Shown: one piece after another, positions 52,175-61,000 of the stretch
How positions within the stretch are numbered: the stretch's first letter is position 1
Layout of the letters: every line of letters begins with the position of its first letter
From: Lachnotalea glycerini
GTDB taxonomy: Bacteria; Bacillota; Clostridia; Lachnospirales; Lachnospiraceae
Direction of reading: 5' to 3'
NCBI RefSeq assembly: GCF_003201285.1
Contig: NZ_QICS01000009.1
Span: 1-64,000, forward strand
DNA length: 64,000 bases
Made by a program: the position numbers and the translations under genes
The notes under the pieces: model-generated
What the model was told of the DNA's origin: nothing
The model's database searches: none
What the model saw: the letters and a program-made list of their open reading frames with translations, nothing else

Positions 52175-52861
52175 TTAATACTGTGCAAATCCAAAGCCAC
52201 GATATTTTAAGTTATTTACAATGCTAGGAACTGCAGAAACAGTCGTTTGATATGAATCATGCATCAAAGGATTGCCACCAGCTTGCAAGTTATTGCAGGC
52301 ATTGATAATATTCTGCGTACTTGCGCCATTCCAGTCATTTGTGTAAGCTGTTGGTGTGACAATAGACAATCCCAACGCAGAACAAGCCTGCGTAATCGTA
52401 TTGTTACTGTAAAGATACGGAAGTCTTACTTTCGTAGGTCTTGCTTTCCCTGCATTTTGAATTGCCTGATTGCATTGTTGAAAGTCATTATAGACTTGCT
52501 GATAACTCCAGCTGCTCATATACGCATGTGACCAACTATGATTTTGCAAGCTAAATCCTGAATTTACATAGGCTTTCCATGCAGTCTGATTACTCGCAAT
52601 TTTGCTTCCCCAAACAAACATCGTTGCTTTGTAGCAACCTGCGTTTTTTAGATTATTAATCAAAGTTTGGGAAGTAGCATTATTGGGTCCATCATCAAAG
52701 GTAAGGTAAACATTACCACTGGATGCAGTAGTTGCACTTATATTTGTTGCCTCCTGTACACCAATCGTTGTTGCTTCTTGAGCATTGACAGTAGAAAATC
52801 CAGAAATTGCAAGTGTTAAGCCTAATAAAAAAGCTGGTATCATACTCAGTTTACGTTTCAT
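52175..52861 (-). CDS. Secreted polysaccharide deacetylase (NodB/CE4), 228 aa
   Basis: Metal-dependent deacetylase of cell-wall peptidoglycan, chitin or xylan. A signal peptide (residues 1 to about 27, ending in NAQA) and a short Ala/Thr linker precede the NodB domain. Motif 1 is TFDDGP (Asp56, Asp57), motif 2 is NHSWSHAYM (metal ligands His108 and His112), motif 3 is RLPY and the late motif is LMHDSYQ with a catalytic His. It is a compact single-domain enzyme without a binding module. Its own terminator follows. Substrate cannot be assigned; CE4 acetylxylan esterase would fit the polysaccharide-degrading context. Confidence 0.88.
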   Translation of the reverse strand: MKRKLSMIPAFLLGLTLAISGFSTVNAQEATTIGVQEATNISATTASSGNVYLTFDDGPNNATSQTLINNLKNAGCYKATMFVWGSKIASNQTAWKAYVNSGFSLQNHSWSHAYMSSWSYQQVYNDFQQCNQAIQNAGKARPTKVRLPYLYSNNTITQACSALGLSIVTPTAYTNDWNGASTQNIINACNNLQAGGNPLMHDSYQTTVSAVPSIVNNLKYRGFGFAQY

Positions 52862-53381
52862 TCAATATCCCCCCCTTCTTATTGAATAACGTTACACATC
52901 GTATCTAAGAGTTTTTACATCACGATAATATGCATTTCTAATGATAGTCCCCCCTCGAATATTTTGACATTTAACATTATCAATGTATTTTTTGTGATTT
53001 TTCACGTTTATATTGTATCATTAATTGATAATTTGTACAAGTTTTTATTATTAATTAATAATTTATATATTTTTCACTCTATAATTCCTAATTTAATATA
53101 AATTTTTAATAATATTAGGTTTTTTGTAATAGCAAACTATTATCATAATCTAACAGATAATCAAATATGGTTTCTCCTATACTAACTGACTTTAATATAA
53201 TTTTTGAATCAGTTAAAGCAAAATTTCGTTATTTATTTTGCTGTCTGCTTATAACCTTATTACTGCTTCGTGGTGTTTTTAGGAACATGAACGCTAAACA
53301 AAGCAAGCCTATATTCCCGCTTTAAAAAGTGGGAATATAAGCTTGCTTCATAAGATTAAATTTTACTATATATCATTACAT
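52862..53381. other. Long AT-rich intergenic region with terminator
   Basis: A 520-base gap. The right part carries the terminator at 53301-53348. The rest is AT-rich, probably with the CE4 promoter near 52890-53000. I see no gene or conserved RNA. Confidence 0.55.
53301..53348 (-). terminator. Terminator of the Nramp-like/lyase unit
   Basis: An 18-base stem (53301-53318 with 53331-53348; one mismatch) with a 12-base loop and a T-rich minus-strand tail, 33 bases after the Nramp-like gene. Confidence 0.8.
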
Positions 53382-54692
53382 TTAGAACAAAGAAGTAATT
53401 GAGGTTATCAATTTAGGAACATAATTTGACAAGGCCGATGCTGTCATTACTAATGCAAATAAATAACTGACAGTCATGCAAATTTGTAACAGTCTTGGGG
53501 GTTTCATCCCATCATTGACTTCCGACTTCCAAATCATAAGTACTATAAATAATCCTGCAACTGGTGTTGCAATTGCTGTTGCTACATTGGCCAGAAAAAT
53601 CAGTTGTGTTGGAGAACCTCCATAAGAAAAACAAATTGCACATGCTGCCACCAAGCAAACTACACAACCCCATCGGATAGTTTTTGATTCAAGACCCACT
53701 TCCTTATTAAAGCCGGCACTCAGCAATACCATACCTCTTTGCGTATTACCCAGAAGAGAAGAGAAACCTGCTCCCAGAAGTGCTACACCCATTACATATT
53801 TTGCAGCATTTCCCAAAAACGGAACAAGCAGCTCACCTAATTGCGCAGGTGCCTTAATTGAGATTCCTTGTGGATGTAAAACGATCGCTCCCACTAGAAT
53901 AATTGATCCTGAAATTAAAATAACTGTAATTATATGTGCAATGGCATCCGCTAACATAGCACCATTAAATAGATCTTCCTTTTTCCACTTTTTCTCAGCA
54001 CCAAGATATGTTCCATAAATCCCCGCGGTTACGGCTGCATTTGTACTAATATATGCCAGTGCCGCAGTCAGGCTTCCCTCCGGTAATGTCCAGTGAGTAA
54101 GGCCTTTACCAATTTCTCCAAAATCAGGTCCTCCTGATGCTACTAATGTTGCATAAAAAGCGAGTATCATACCCAAGATACACACCAGAATACCTTTTTC
54201 TACTTTCGAATAAACACCTTTTGAAAAGTAACAGTAAAATAAGATTACCAGCATAACAAGTGCACCAATCTTCCAGTCAATTCCAAAGATCAGGTTCATT
54301 CCAGCTCCTGTCCCTGTCACATTTCCCAAGGTAAAAAATAAACAAGCTAAAAATAACGCAACTCCAACAAAACCAGATGCTGCTTTTCCATAATAATGGC
54401 GGATTGCATGGAGTATTGGCATTCCAGTCAACATCGAAATTCGATACGTAGTGAGCATAAAGGTAATACCCATAAAGAAAATAGGAATAATAAGCCAAAT
54501 CATGCGATATCCATAATCTGCCCCCAGCATCGCAGAGGTAGTAATATTCCCGGGTCCTATTACAACACCCGTTAAAATAATTCCAGGCCCAATTCGTTTT
54601 AATATTTGAAGAAATGTTAGTTTCTTTACCTTTGACGGGTCAAAAGTTTCCTGACCCGTTGAAATTGAATTTATAGTTTTTGAATTTTCCAT
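53382..54692 (-). CDS. Nramp-superfamily transporter with an atypical ligand site, 436 aa
   Basis: About eleven membrane segments in the Nramp (SLC11) order. The first helix carries GPGN (residues 46-49) where metal-transporting Nramp proteins have DPGN. The sixth helix reads NAAVTAGIYGTYLG where they have the MPHN metal-binding motif, so two of the three usual metal ligand groups are gone. The fold is retained: GYRMIWLIIPIFFMGI and AGFSSLLGNTQRGMVLLSAGFN are recognisable. It is 48 bases downstream of a DapA-family lyase and shares its LacI-controlled promoter. Inference: it may carry the lyase's organic substrate or a non-canonical ion. Experimental evidence is absent. Confidence 0.75.
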   Translation of the reverse strand: MENSKTINSISTGQETFDPSKVKKLTFLQILKRIGPGIILTGVVIGPGNITTSAMLGADYGYRMIWLIIPIFFMGITFMLTTYRISMLTGMPILHAIRHYYGKAASGFVGVALFLACLFFTLGNVTGTGAGMNLIFGIDWKIGALVMLVILFYCYFSKGVYSKVEKGILVCILGMILAFYATLVASGGPDFGEIGKGLTHWTLPEGSLTAALAYISTNAAVTAGIYGTYLGAEKKWKKEDLFNGAMLADAIAHIITVILISGSIILVGAIVLHPQGISIKAPAQLGELLVPFLGNAAKYVMGVALLGAGFSSLLGNTQRGMVLLSAGFNKEVGLESKTIRWGCVVCLVAACAICFSYGGSPTQLIFLANVATAIATPVAGLFIVLMIWKSEVNDGMKPPRLLQICMTVSYLFALVMTASALSNYVPKLITSITSLF

Positions 54693-54740
54693 AGCCCCAC
54701 CTTCTCACAATTTGTAAACTCATCAAAGTTCACTGCGGCA

Positions 54741-55715
54741 TTATTTCTGATATTTGCTCATATCAACTTTCGGAAGTTCACTACGTTTCAGTCCTTGTGC
54801 TACCCAATCCTTCTCTTCCTGACCCAATGGCAATACTGGTTTGCGCATTAATCCAGAAGTGAATACACCACGCTGTACAAGTGCTTCTTTCAGACGTGCA
54901 TGTGCTTCACCTGAAGGCTGTCCTCCACCATAAATTCCCTGAGAAATATGATAAATACGATCAGACCATTCCTGAGCTTCCTTAAGAGTATGCTTGTCAG
55001 GATTTTTAAATACTTCCCATGCCGGACAAATCAATTCCGGAACACAACCTGCAAATCCAATTAAAGCACCATCCATTCCCGGGAACCAACTCACACATAA
55101 AGTCTCATCATGGCAAGTAATAAGTGAGATATCCGGACACTCCTGACGAAGTAAACGTACATCATGCTCATAAATAGAAGTAACACGGGTTCCCATTTTA
55201 ATACTTTTTACGTGATCGATTTCCTTACACATTTTAATCAGGGACTCCACAGGATAATTTGCTTTGCTTGTAGCCGGATATAAGTGGATAATAATGTCAA
55301 TATCAGCACCTTCTGCTACATCTTTTATGTATTGAAATGGTGCATCCTCATTCATTCCAAAACGCAGCCACATGTGAGGAGGCATTAATAAAATTCCATC
55401 TGCACCCACTTCCTTTGCTTCTTTTGCCATTTCAATAGACTCCAGAGTGTTCTCACAGTTAATACCGGAAATAATAGTCATTACATCTCCGCACTCCTCG
55501 CTGCAAATTTCAACCACACGTTTACGTTCAGCGCGTGTAAGACCTGTAACCTCGCCTGTATGTCCATTGCAAACCAGTCCCTCAATACCTTTATCATAAA
55601 AACTTTTAATCCAACGAAGATATGTGCGAAACTCTTTTTCGTCGATTGTATAATCATCCTTTAACGGAACAGAAACTGCTGGAAAAATTGTTTTAAAATT
55701 TTTTACTTTTGCCAT
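54741..55715 (-). CDS. Dihydrodipicolinate synthase/N-acetylneuraminate lyase family enzyme, 324 aa
   Basis: Class I aldolase of the DapA family. The Schiff-base lysine is Lys173 in VKSIKMG, the catalytic Tyr is Tyr146 in HLYP, and the entry loop GHTGEVTGLT (from residue 51) replaces the usual GTTGE. It is longer than housekeeping DapA (about 290 residues) and is not near lysine genes, so it likely cleaves a 2-keto sugar acid or related substrate. It is the first gene of the LacI-controlled unit and is followed by the Nramp-like gene. GGAGAA precedes the ATG. Substrate unknown. Confidence 0.82.
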   Translation of the reverse strand: MAKVKNFKTIFPAVSVPLKDDYTIDEKEFRTYLRWIKSFYDKGIEGLVCNGHTGEVTGLTRAERKRVVEICSEECGDVMTIISGINCENTLESIEMAKEAKEVGADGILLMPPHMWLRFGMNEDAPFQYIKDVAEGADIDIIIHLYPATSKANYPVESLIKMCKEIDHVKSIKMGTRVTSIYEHDVRLLRQECPDISLITCHDETLCVSWFPGMDGALIGFAGCVPELICPAWEVFKNPDKHTLKEAQEWSDRIYHISQGIYGGGQPSGEAHARLKEALVQRGVFTSGLMRKPVLPLGQEEKDWVAQGLKRSELPKVDMSKYQK

Positions 55716-55784
55716 AATATTATTCTCCTTTATATCAACATTTATTTGTTTGTTTCAGCATTGTGCACATGCTTATATTATTTT

Positions 55785-55802
55785 TATACAAACGTTTGTA
55801 TA
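55785..55802. promoter_or_regulatory. LacI-type operator at the lyase promoter
   Basis: TATACAAACGTTTGTATA is a perfect 18-base palindrome located just downstream of the lyase -10 element, at about +6 to +23. The site would block transcription when bound. Confidence 0.85.
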
Positions 55803-55814
55803 TCTTGTGATTAT

Positions 55815-55843
55815 TTTATATCATGATTAAATTATGGAGTCAA
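55815..55843 (-). promoter_or_regulatory. Promoter of the lyase/Nramp-like unit
   Basis: On the minus strand TTGACT (55843-55838), 17 bases, TATAAA (55820-55815). Confidence 0.85.
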
Positions 55844-55859
55844 TGTTTTACAAATAGCC

Positions 55860-55894
55860 TGCAAAAAATTGCATATCATATGCAATTTTTTGCA
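55860..55894. repeat. Perfect 35-base palindrome in the lyase/LacI gap
   Basis: Arms of 17 bases (TGCAAAAAATTGCATAT and its complement) surround a single central C at 55877. It lies between the two divergent promoters, overlapping neither core. It could be a second operator, a cruciform or a decoupling hairpin. Confidence 0.7.
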
Positions 55895-55944
55895 TAAATT
55901 TGTTTAATATTTTTTTTCATTAGTTATTTTTACTTATTTATACC

Positions 55945-55973
55945 TTGAATTTTCATAATAATTTTATTATACT
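55945..55973 (+). promoter_or_regulatory. Promoter of the LacI family gene
   Basis: TTGAAT (55945-55950), 17 bases, TATACT (55968-55973). Confidence 0.8.
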
Positions 55974-55978
55974 GCTTA

Positions 55979-55996
55979 TATGCTAACGTTTGTATA
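55979..55996. promoter_or_regulatory. LacI-type operator at the lacI-like promoter
   Basis: TATGCTAACGTTTGTATA matches the palindrome at 55785 in 16 of 18 bases and sits at the predicted transcription start, indicating autoregulation. Confidence 0.75.
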
Positions 55997-56021
55997 TTAT
56001 GTAATACAAGGAGTGTGAATT

Positions 56022-57017
56022 ATGGCGACTTTAAAAGATGTTGCGCGTATGGCTAATGTAGATGTAAGTACCGTATCTCGCGCAATTAACAATACATCCT
56101 ATGTGCACCCTGATACAAAAGCCCGCATTCTTGCATCGGTAAAAGAACTTGGTTATCAGCCAAATGTGATTGCTCAGAGTCTGAGACAGGGCAAACGCCA
56201 TACCATTGGCGTTGTAGTTCCCCGTCTGCATATGACCGTATTTGCAGAAATTATGCAGGGTATAGAAGAGGAAGCTCGAAGATTAGGATATGCCACATTG
56301 ATCTGTAACACAGAAGATGACTCTAAAACGGAGAGAGAATGCCTGACACGCCTTCGCAATGGTTTCGTGGATGGAATTATTATTGCCGGAACCGGGCACA
56401 ACGGACGTCTGCTTCGTGATATACGTTCCAGCGGCTTAACTATCACGCAAATCCTGCGCCAACAAGACACAACACTAAGCAGTGTAATTGTAAACTATGA
56501 GAATTGTGGTTATGAAGCTACGAAATATCTGGAATCCAGGGGTTGCCGGGAAATAGGTCTTATTAATGGAACGATGAAGATTGCTCCTTATCAAGAACGA
56601 TATAACGGTTATCATCGTGCCCTTAAAGAACTAGGACTTTCTGAAACAAGCGCGATCTCTTCATCACCTGTAAACAGCCTGGAGTATGGCTACCAATGCG
56701 CACTGGATCTCTTAGAACAAAATCCTAATCTGGATGCTATTATGGCTGCTGTTGATGTTCAGGGTATTGGTGCCATGCGTGCACTAAAGGAACAAGGTAT
56801 AAAAGTCCCTGAACAAATACGGTTAATAAGTCTTACAGGGCATATTATCGGCGGAATGCTTGAAACAACAATGACCTCGATGGAAATGCCTGCACATGAA
56901 ATGGGATTAAAAGCTGCACTTATGACGATTAGAGATATTGAATCTCCAACAGAGCCAAAAACTCCCCCTCAGCACCTCGTATTTACCTCTTCACTTGTCG
57001 AGCGGGAAAGCAGCTAA
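56022..57017 (+). CDS. LacI family transcriptional regulator, 331 aa
   Basis: N-terminal HTH and hinge (residues 2-57: TLKDVARMANVDVSTVSRAINNTSYVHPDTKARI...GYQPNVIAQSLR), then a periplasmic-binding-protein-like effector domain (from about 62: TIGVVVPRLHMTVFAEIMQGIEEEA, later PEQIRLISLTGHIIGG). The protein has normal length. It divergently controls the lyase/Nramp unit through two operators placed right after the -10 elements of both promoters, so repression in the absence of effector is likely. The effector is unknown. AAGGAGTG precedes the ATG. Confidence 0.92.
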   Translation: MATLKDVARMANVDVSTVSRAINNTSYVHPDTKARILASVKELGYQPNVIAQSLRQGKRHTIGVVVPRLHMTVFAEIMQGIEEEARRLGYATLICNTEDDSKTERECLTRLRNGFVDGIIIAGTGHNGRLLRDIRSSGLTITQILRQQDTTLSSVIVNYENCGYEATKYLESRGCREIGLINGTMKIAPYQERYNGYHRALKELGLSETSAISSSPVNSLEYGYQCALDLLEQNPNLDAIMAAVDVQGIGAMRALKEQGIKVPEQIRLISLTGHIIGGMLETTMTSMEMPAHEMGLKAALMTIRDIESPTEPKTPPQHLVFTSSLVERESS

Positions 57018-57046
57018 AATGTAAAAAAACACGAAAGACAGCAAAG

Positions 57047-57079
57047 CAGCACAGGGGACTTTTTCAAAACCCTGTGCTG
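57047..57079. terminator. Terminator between the LacI and nitrilase genes
   Basis: CAGCACAGGG pairs perfectly with CCCTGTGCTG across a 13-base loop in a convergent gap. T tracts are modest on both strands. Confidence 0.75.
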
Positions 57080-57118
57080 TATCTTTGACTAAGAAAAACA
57101 ATGGCATCTATATTTCGC

Positions 57119-57967
57119 TTACACGTTATTATTGTCATAATTCATACTGATATGTTTATATGTATTTGGATGTCTGCAAGAAATCCTTAACTGTTTATAT
57201 TCGTGACAATCTCTGATGTCAAGTTCACATGTCACCACTTCTGCTTTATTTCTAGAACCGCTTGCAAGTATTTCACCCATTGGGGATACAACTTCACTTG
57301 GGTTTCGTATCCCTTTGATATTATCCTGAAAGGGTACCGACATAGCACTCGCTACATAAATTCCGTTTTCATAAGCTCTTGCATGACCATAAATCTGCTC
57401 CCATCCCCAAGTAGGGCAAACGATCAAATCAGCTCCACCTAGGACCAATTCCCTGCATACTTCTGGAAACTGCATATCCCAACAGATTGCAATACCTATT
57501 TTCCCGAATTTTGTATCCATGACAAGATACTCCTTACCTGCTGTCAGACAATCATTTTCAGAACCTGCAAGATGTACCTTGTCATATTGATATTTTTGTT
57601 CCCCTTTTGTATCATATACCAATGTAGAATTAAACATCTTTCCTTCTCGTTTGTTATAGGCTCCTAATACAATATATTTTTTTTCCTCCTTTGCTATTGC
57701 AGCTACCTCTTGAAAAAAGGAATCCTCCAATGATGGAATCACCTCTGTGTAATTGCAGCAAATATTATTTGGAGGACCACAAAAATTAATTGCTTCTGAC
57801 GTCACTATGAAATCACATTTCTTCTTACAAGCTTCCCTGATTAGCTCTAAAGTCTGATTTTTCATCTCATTTTGTAATTCTACGACCTGTTCTATGCTTA
57901 ACCGTAAATCAAGATTGCCAAAATCATATAGTTCATTTTGTTTTGTCTGTATCAGACCTAACTTCAT
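57119..57967 (-). CDS. Carbon-nitrogen hydrolase (nitrilase superfamily), 282 aa
   Basis: Cytoplasmic amidase-like enzyme with the Glu-Lys-Cys triad visible as Glu58 in VTSEAINF, Lys130 in YDKVHLAG and Cys162 in IAICWDMQFPE. The core layout (VLGAYNKREGKMFNSTLVYD, then GGADLIVCPTWGWEQIYGHARAYENGIYVASA) is normal. Substrate could be an amide, a nitrile or a carbamoyl compound; N-carbamoylputrescine is conceivable given the agmatine pathway some 9 kb away, but that operon already has ptcA. AAGGAAG precedes the ATG. It is convergent with the LacI gene and separated from the upstream lyase-domain gene by an unusual hairpin. Confidence 0.85.
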   Translation of the reverse strand: MKLGLIQTKQNELYDFGNLDLRLSIEQVVELQNEMKNQTLELIREACKKKCDFIVTSEAINFCGPPNNICCNYTEVIPSLEDSFFQEVAAIAKEEKKYIVLGAYNKREGKMFNSTLVYDTKGEQKYQYDKVHLAGSENDCLTAGKEYLVMDTKFGKIGIAICWDMQFPEVCRELVLGGADLIVCPTWGWEQIYGHARAYENGIYVASAMSVPFQDNIKGIRNPSEVVSPMGEILASGSRNKAEVVTCELDIRDCHEYKQLRISCRHPNTYKHISMNYDNNNV

Positions 57968-57990
57968 ACCGCATACTTCCTTACTTTTTT

Positions 57991-58016
57991 AGCCTGGCAG
58001 TAACGTCTGCCAGGCT
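57991..58016 (+). terminator. Terminator-like hairpin in the plus orientation
   Basis: AGCCTGGCAG pairs with CTGCCAGGCT across 6 bases; the plus-strand side is TTTTTATATTTTTTT, whereas the minus-strand side is A-rich. Both adjacent genes run on the minus strand, so this is oriented against them. Confidence 0.6.
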
Positions 58017-58063
58017 TTTTATATTTTTTTGAAATAATGTCATAAGATTACTGTTATAATTAT

Positions 58064-61000
58064 TTATTCTTTGTTATAATCTCCATAAAATTCCACTTCT
58101 GAAACATTTCCGTTCCAAGAGGCATCATTATAAATTCGAATATACCGATAACTCTCATGTTTTAGTAAATCATCATATTGAATATCGTACCAGATGCCTT
58201 CCTGTGCATCTGTAACTTTATTTGTTAAATTTGTCCAAGTTTCATTATCATTGGAACCTTGTATGATTAATCCATTTAACCTTGTATCATAGCCAGCTCT
58301 AGGCATAAGAACAATTTCACTTAAATCAACGCTTTTGCCCTCTTTGAAATCTATTGTATAATACGATCCTGATGATGTATTTAGATCACCATAAGTTGTA
58401 ATATCACCATCAAAAATCAAATATCCAACTTTATCTGCCGATAATCCAGTGCCTGGCCACTGAACATCAGAAGCTGTTACACTTGCCAGCAAATTAACAT
58501 CAAGTAATTTTGAACCGTCTACCAGAAACAAATAAGAATCATCCGTTGTCTGGTATACCGTATTCCCTTTGCTTCCATCCGCTTTTTCATAATCGATTGA
58601 AAAACTGACCTCTCCTGTTGGTACATCTCCCATAACTGCTTCTGCCAACCAATGAATGTTATCCTCTGAGCTGACAATTGCATCTTGCCCCTGAATCTGT
58701 ACGGAAAGATTTTGGATTGCTTCTGTCGCTTTGATGGTAAGCTTAATCGTATCTCCTAAAGATACCTTACTGCTAACGCTTTGATCTGAACCAATTGACA
58801 CGCTTTCTATTTTGTTCCCAATCTCGTAGCGTTGTCCATATATTCTAAATTCTGACAATTCAAATAAATTTTGTGTTGAATTATGAATTACATCAGGGTA
58901 ATTATTTAACAACTGTATTTTAATATATCGATAACTTAAATTTTTATATTCATCCGCCACATCAAGGGTTTGAAAGTCTTGAGTAAATGCAGTTAATTCC
59001 GGCGTCAGCCTTGTCCATGTTGTTTTGTCATTTGAACCAAATACTGCAGATCCTGCTAATCTATCGGCAAAAATATTGCTTTGAAAACCAAACCCCGTTG
59101 CAGAAACTTTATAATCAGGTCCAAAATCCAGAATATGATATTTACTCGGCGCAAATAAATAGGAAACACCCGTGCCAGGATTTCCATCCACCATATTAGT
59201 AATTGACGTACTAAAGGTTGAACTCTCAACGATATCAGGGTAATCAATACTTTTATCACTCTCTAATAAAGGAGTTACTAATTCCAGATTATTTGCCGCT
59301 GTATATAATTTTTGCAGTTGTTGCGAAAATTCTTCATCCGAGTCACTTTCCATAAGAGCTATTGTGTTAGAATATTCAGTCTGATAATTTTTCAAGGAAG
59401 CTTCCACATAAATTTTATCCGAATCATATAAAGCGGTTGCTTCCTGCACTGCCAGAGAACGGTCATTTGCAACCGTAATTGTAACATTGTTAGCCGTAAC
59501 TGTAGTTTTATCTGAGGCAGCAATCACAAAGGAATACGTTCCTGCCTTCGTTGGTGTCCATGTAAAGCAGCCTGAATCAGTATTTAACTCTGATGAGTCT
59601 GGTATATCATAGCCTTCATATATGATAGAATCTGATGATGAAGAATCAGTAGCAGTAAAATCAAAGCGAATCAAACTATTTTTATAAGCTATTAATTTCA
59701 CCTCAGTATCTCCTGCTGTAAAAGTTGGTGGTGTCAATAATGCTCCTGCATTTACATTAAGAAAATCCAGATCTACTGTCGTGGCATTTCCTATTACTTT
59801 TAGATATAAAATATCACCCAATGACTGGTTATCATCCATTGTATAAGCCACATAGCGCCACTCATTGCTGGTATCTGGAATTACCAAAGTATCATTGATT
59901 CCAGGACTCATCTCCAGCATAGCTGTTCCATTGGTCCGTATCATAAATCCAACTGTTTTATTACTGGTAGAAGCATTCAGGAGTGCAATTTTACTTCCTC
60001 CTTTTGTAGCTGTTAAACGTACATAAGAGGTCCCATCCTCATCACTTTTTGTACAAGAATTTTCATCAAATGCCGTATATCTGTCTTCTATCTCGATTAT
60101 ATATGGACTTGTCTGTTCTTTACCCAGAAACAAAGCAGCATCTTCCTCGGCTTCATCCGGTAAATACAGCCAAAAATCTCCACCACCATCCACATTATTC
60201 CAATTTATATTCAAAGAACCTTCGTAATAGAAGTTAGAAGGAAGCTTCTTGGTAAACGCTTCGTAATAATACGGCGCTTTCTTTGCAACATCTTCTCCTT
60301 TTACATAAGTATAATAGGAATATAAGTCCCAAAAATTGGCTGTATTAAATCTTCCTCGGTAAGAAGGAGAAATATAGTTATATGTATCCTTTACTGTTTC
60401 ATCGGAAGCAATAGAGTATGCCACTTTCGTCCAGGCTGTATCATATCCAAGCATATATTGCCAGAAATAATCGGCGGCAGCTAAAATTCTGTCTTCTAAA
60501 AATTCATAAGGACCTACCGCATTTGCTGCAGTTGATACTGTTCCATTTACAGGATCAACTTTCGTTCCCTGCGCAAGTAACATACGAGACAAGATAACAG
60601 AGTTTGTCAAATCTCCTCCTGCATGTGCCTGATCTCTTCCCATTTCAACGTGCTGTACATGTCCCTCAACCAAAGTTCCATCCGAAACTTTCTGCCCTAT
60701 CTCTGCTTCTGTATCAATATATCGAAACAACTGTTTAATTGATCCGCTATATCCTTGATCGTTAGCGGTTGCATTTACTGTAAACCACTCTACTGTCTTT
60801 TCGTATCCCTCTAGGTTGTCGGCAAAAAGATAACCAGACATTGCCCCAAGAACTGTATAATTGTGTTGGTTCATAAATTGATTCTGATCACTTTGAAAGG
60901 TTTCTATGACAGGATTAATAAGGTGATTGATAAAATTGTCTGTATCGTCACTTGTCCATTCAAGAGCTTGTGTCTTACAGCTAGTATATCTTAATATTTC

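Noticed and set aside
53301-53348. Small RNA gene
   Set aside because: The long stem with a T-rich tail directly after the Nramp-like gene is adequately explained as its terminator.
54741-55715. Housekeeping dihydrodipicolinate synthase (dapA)
   Set aside because: Longer than DapA, altered GHTGE loop, LacI control and a transporter partner instead of lysine genes.
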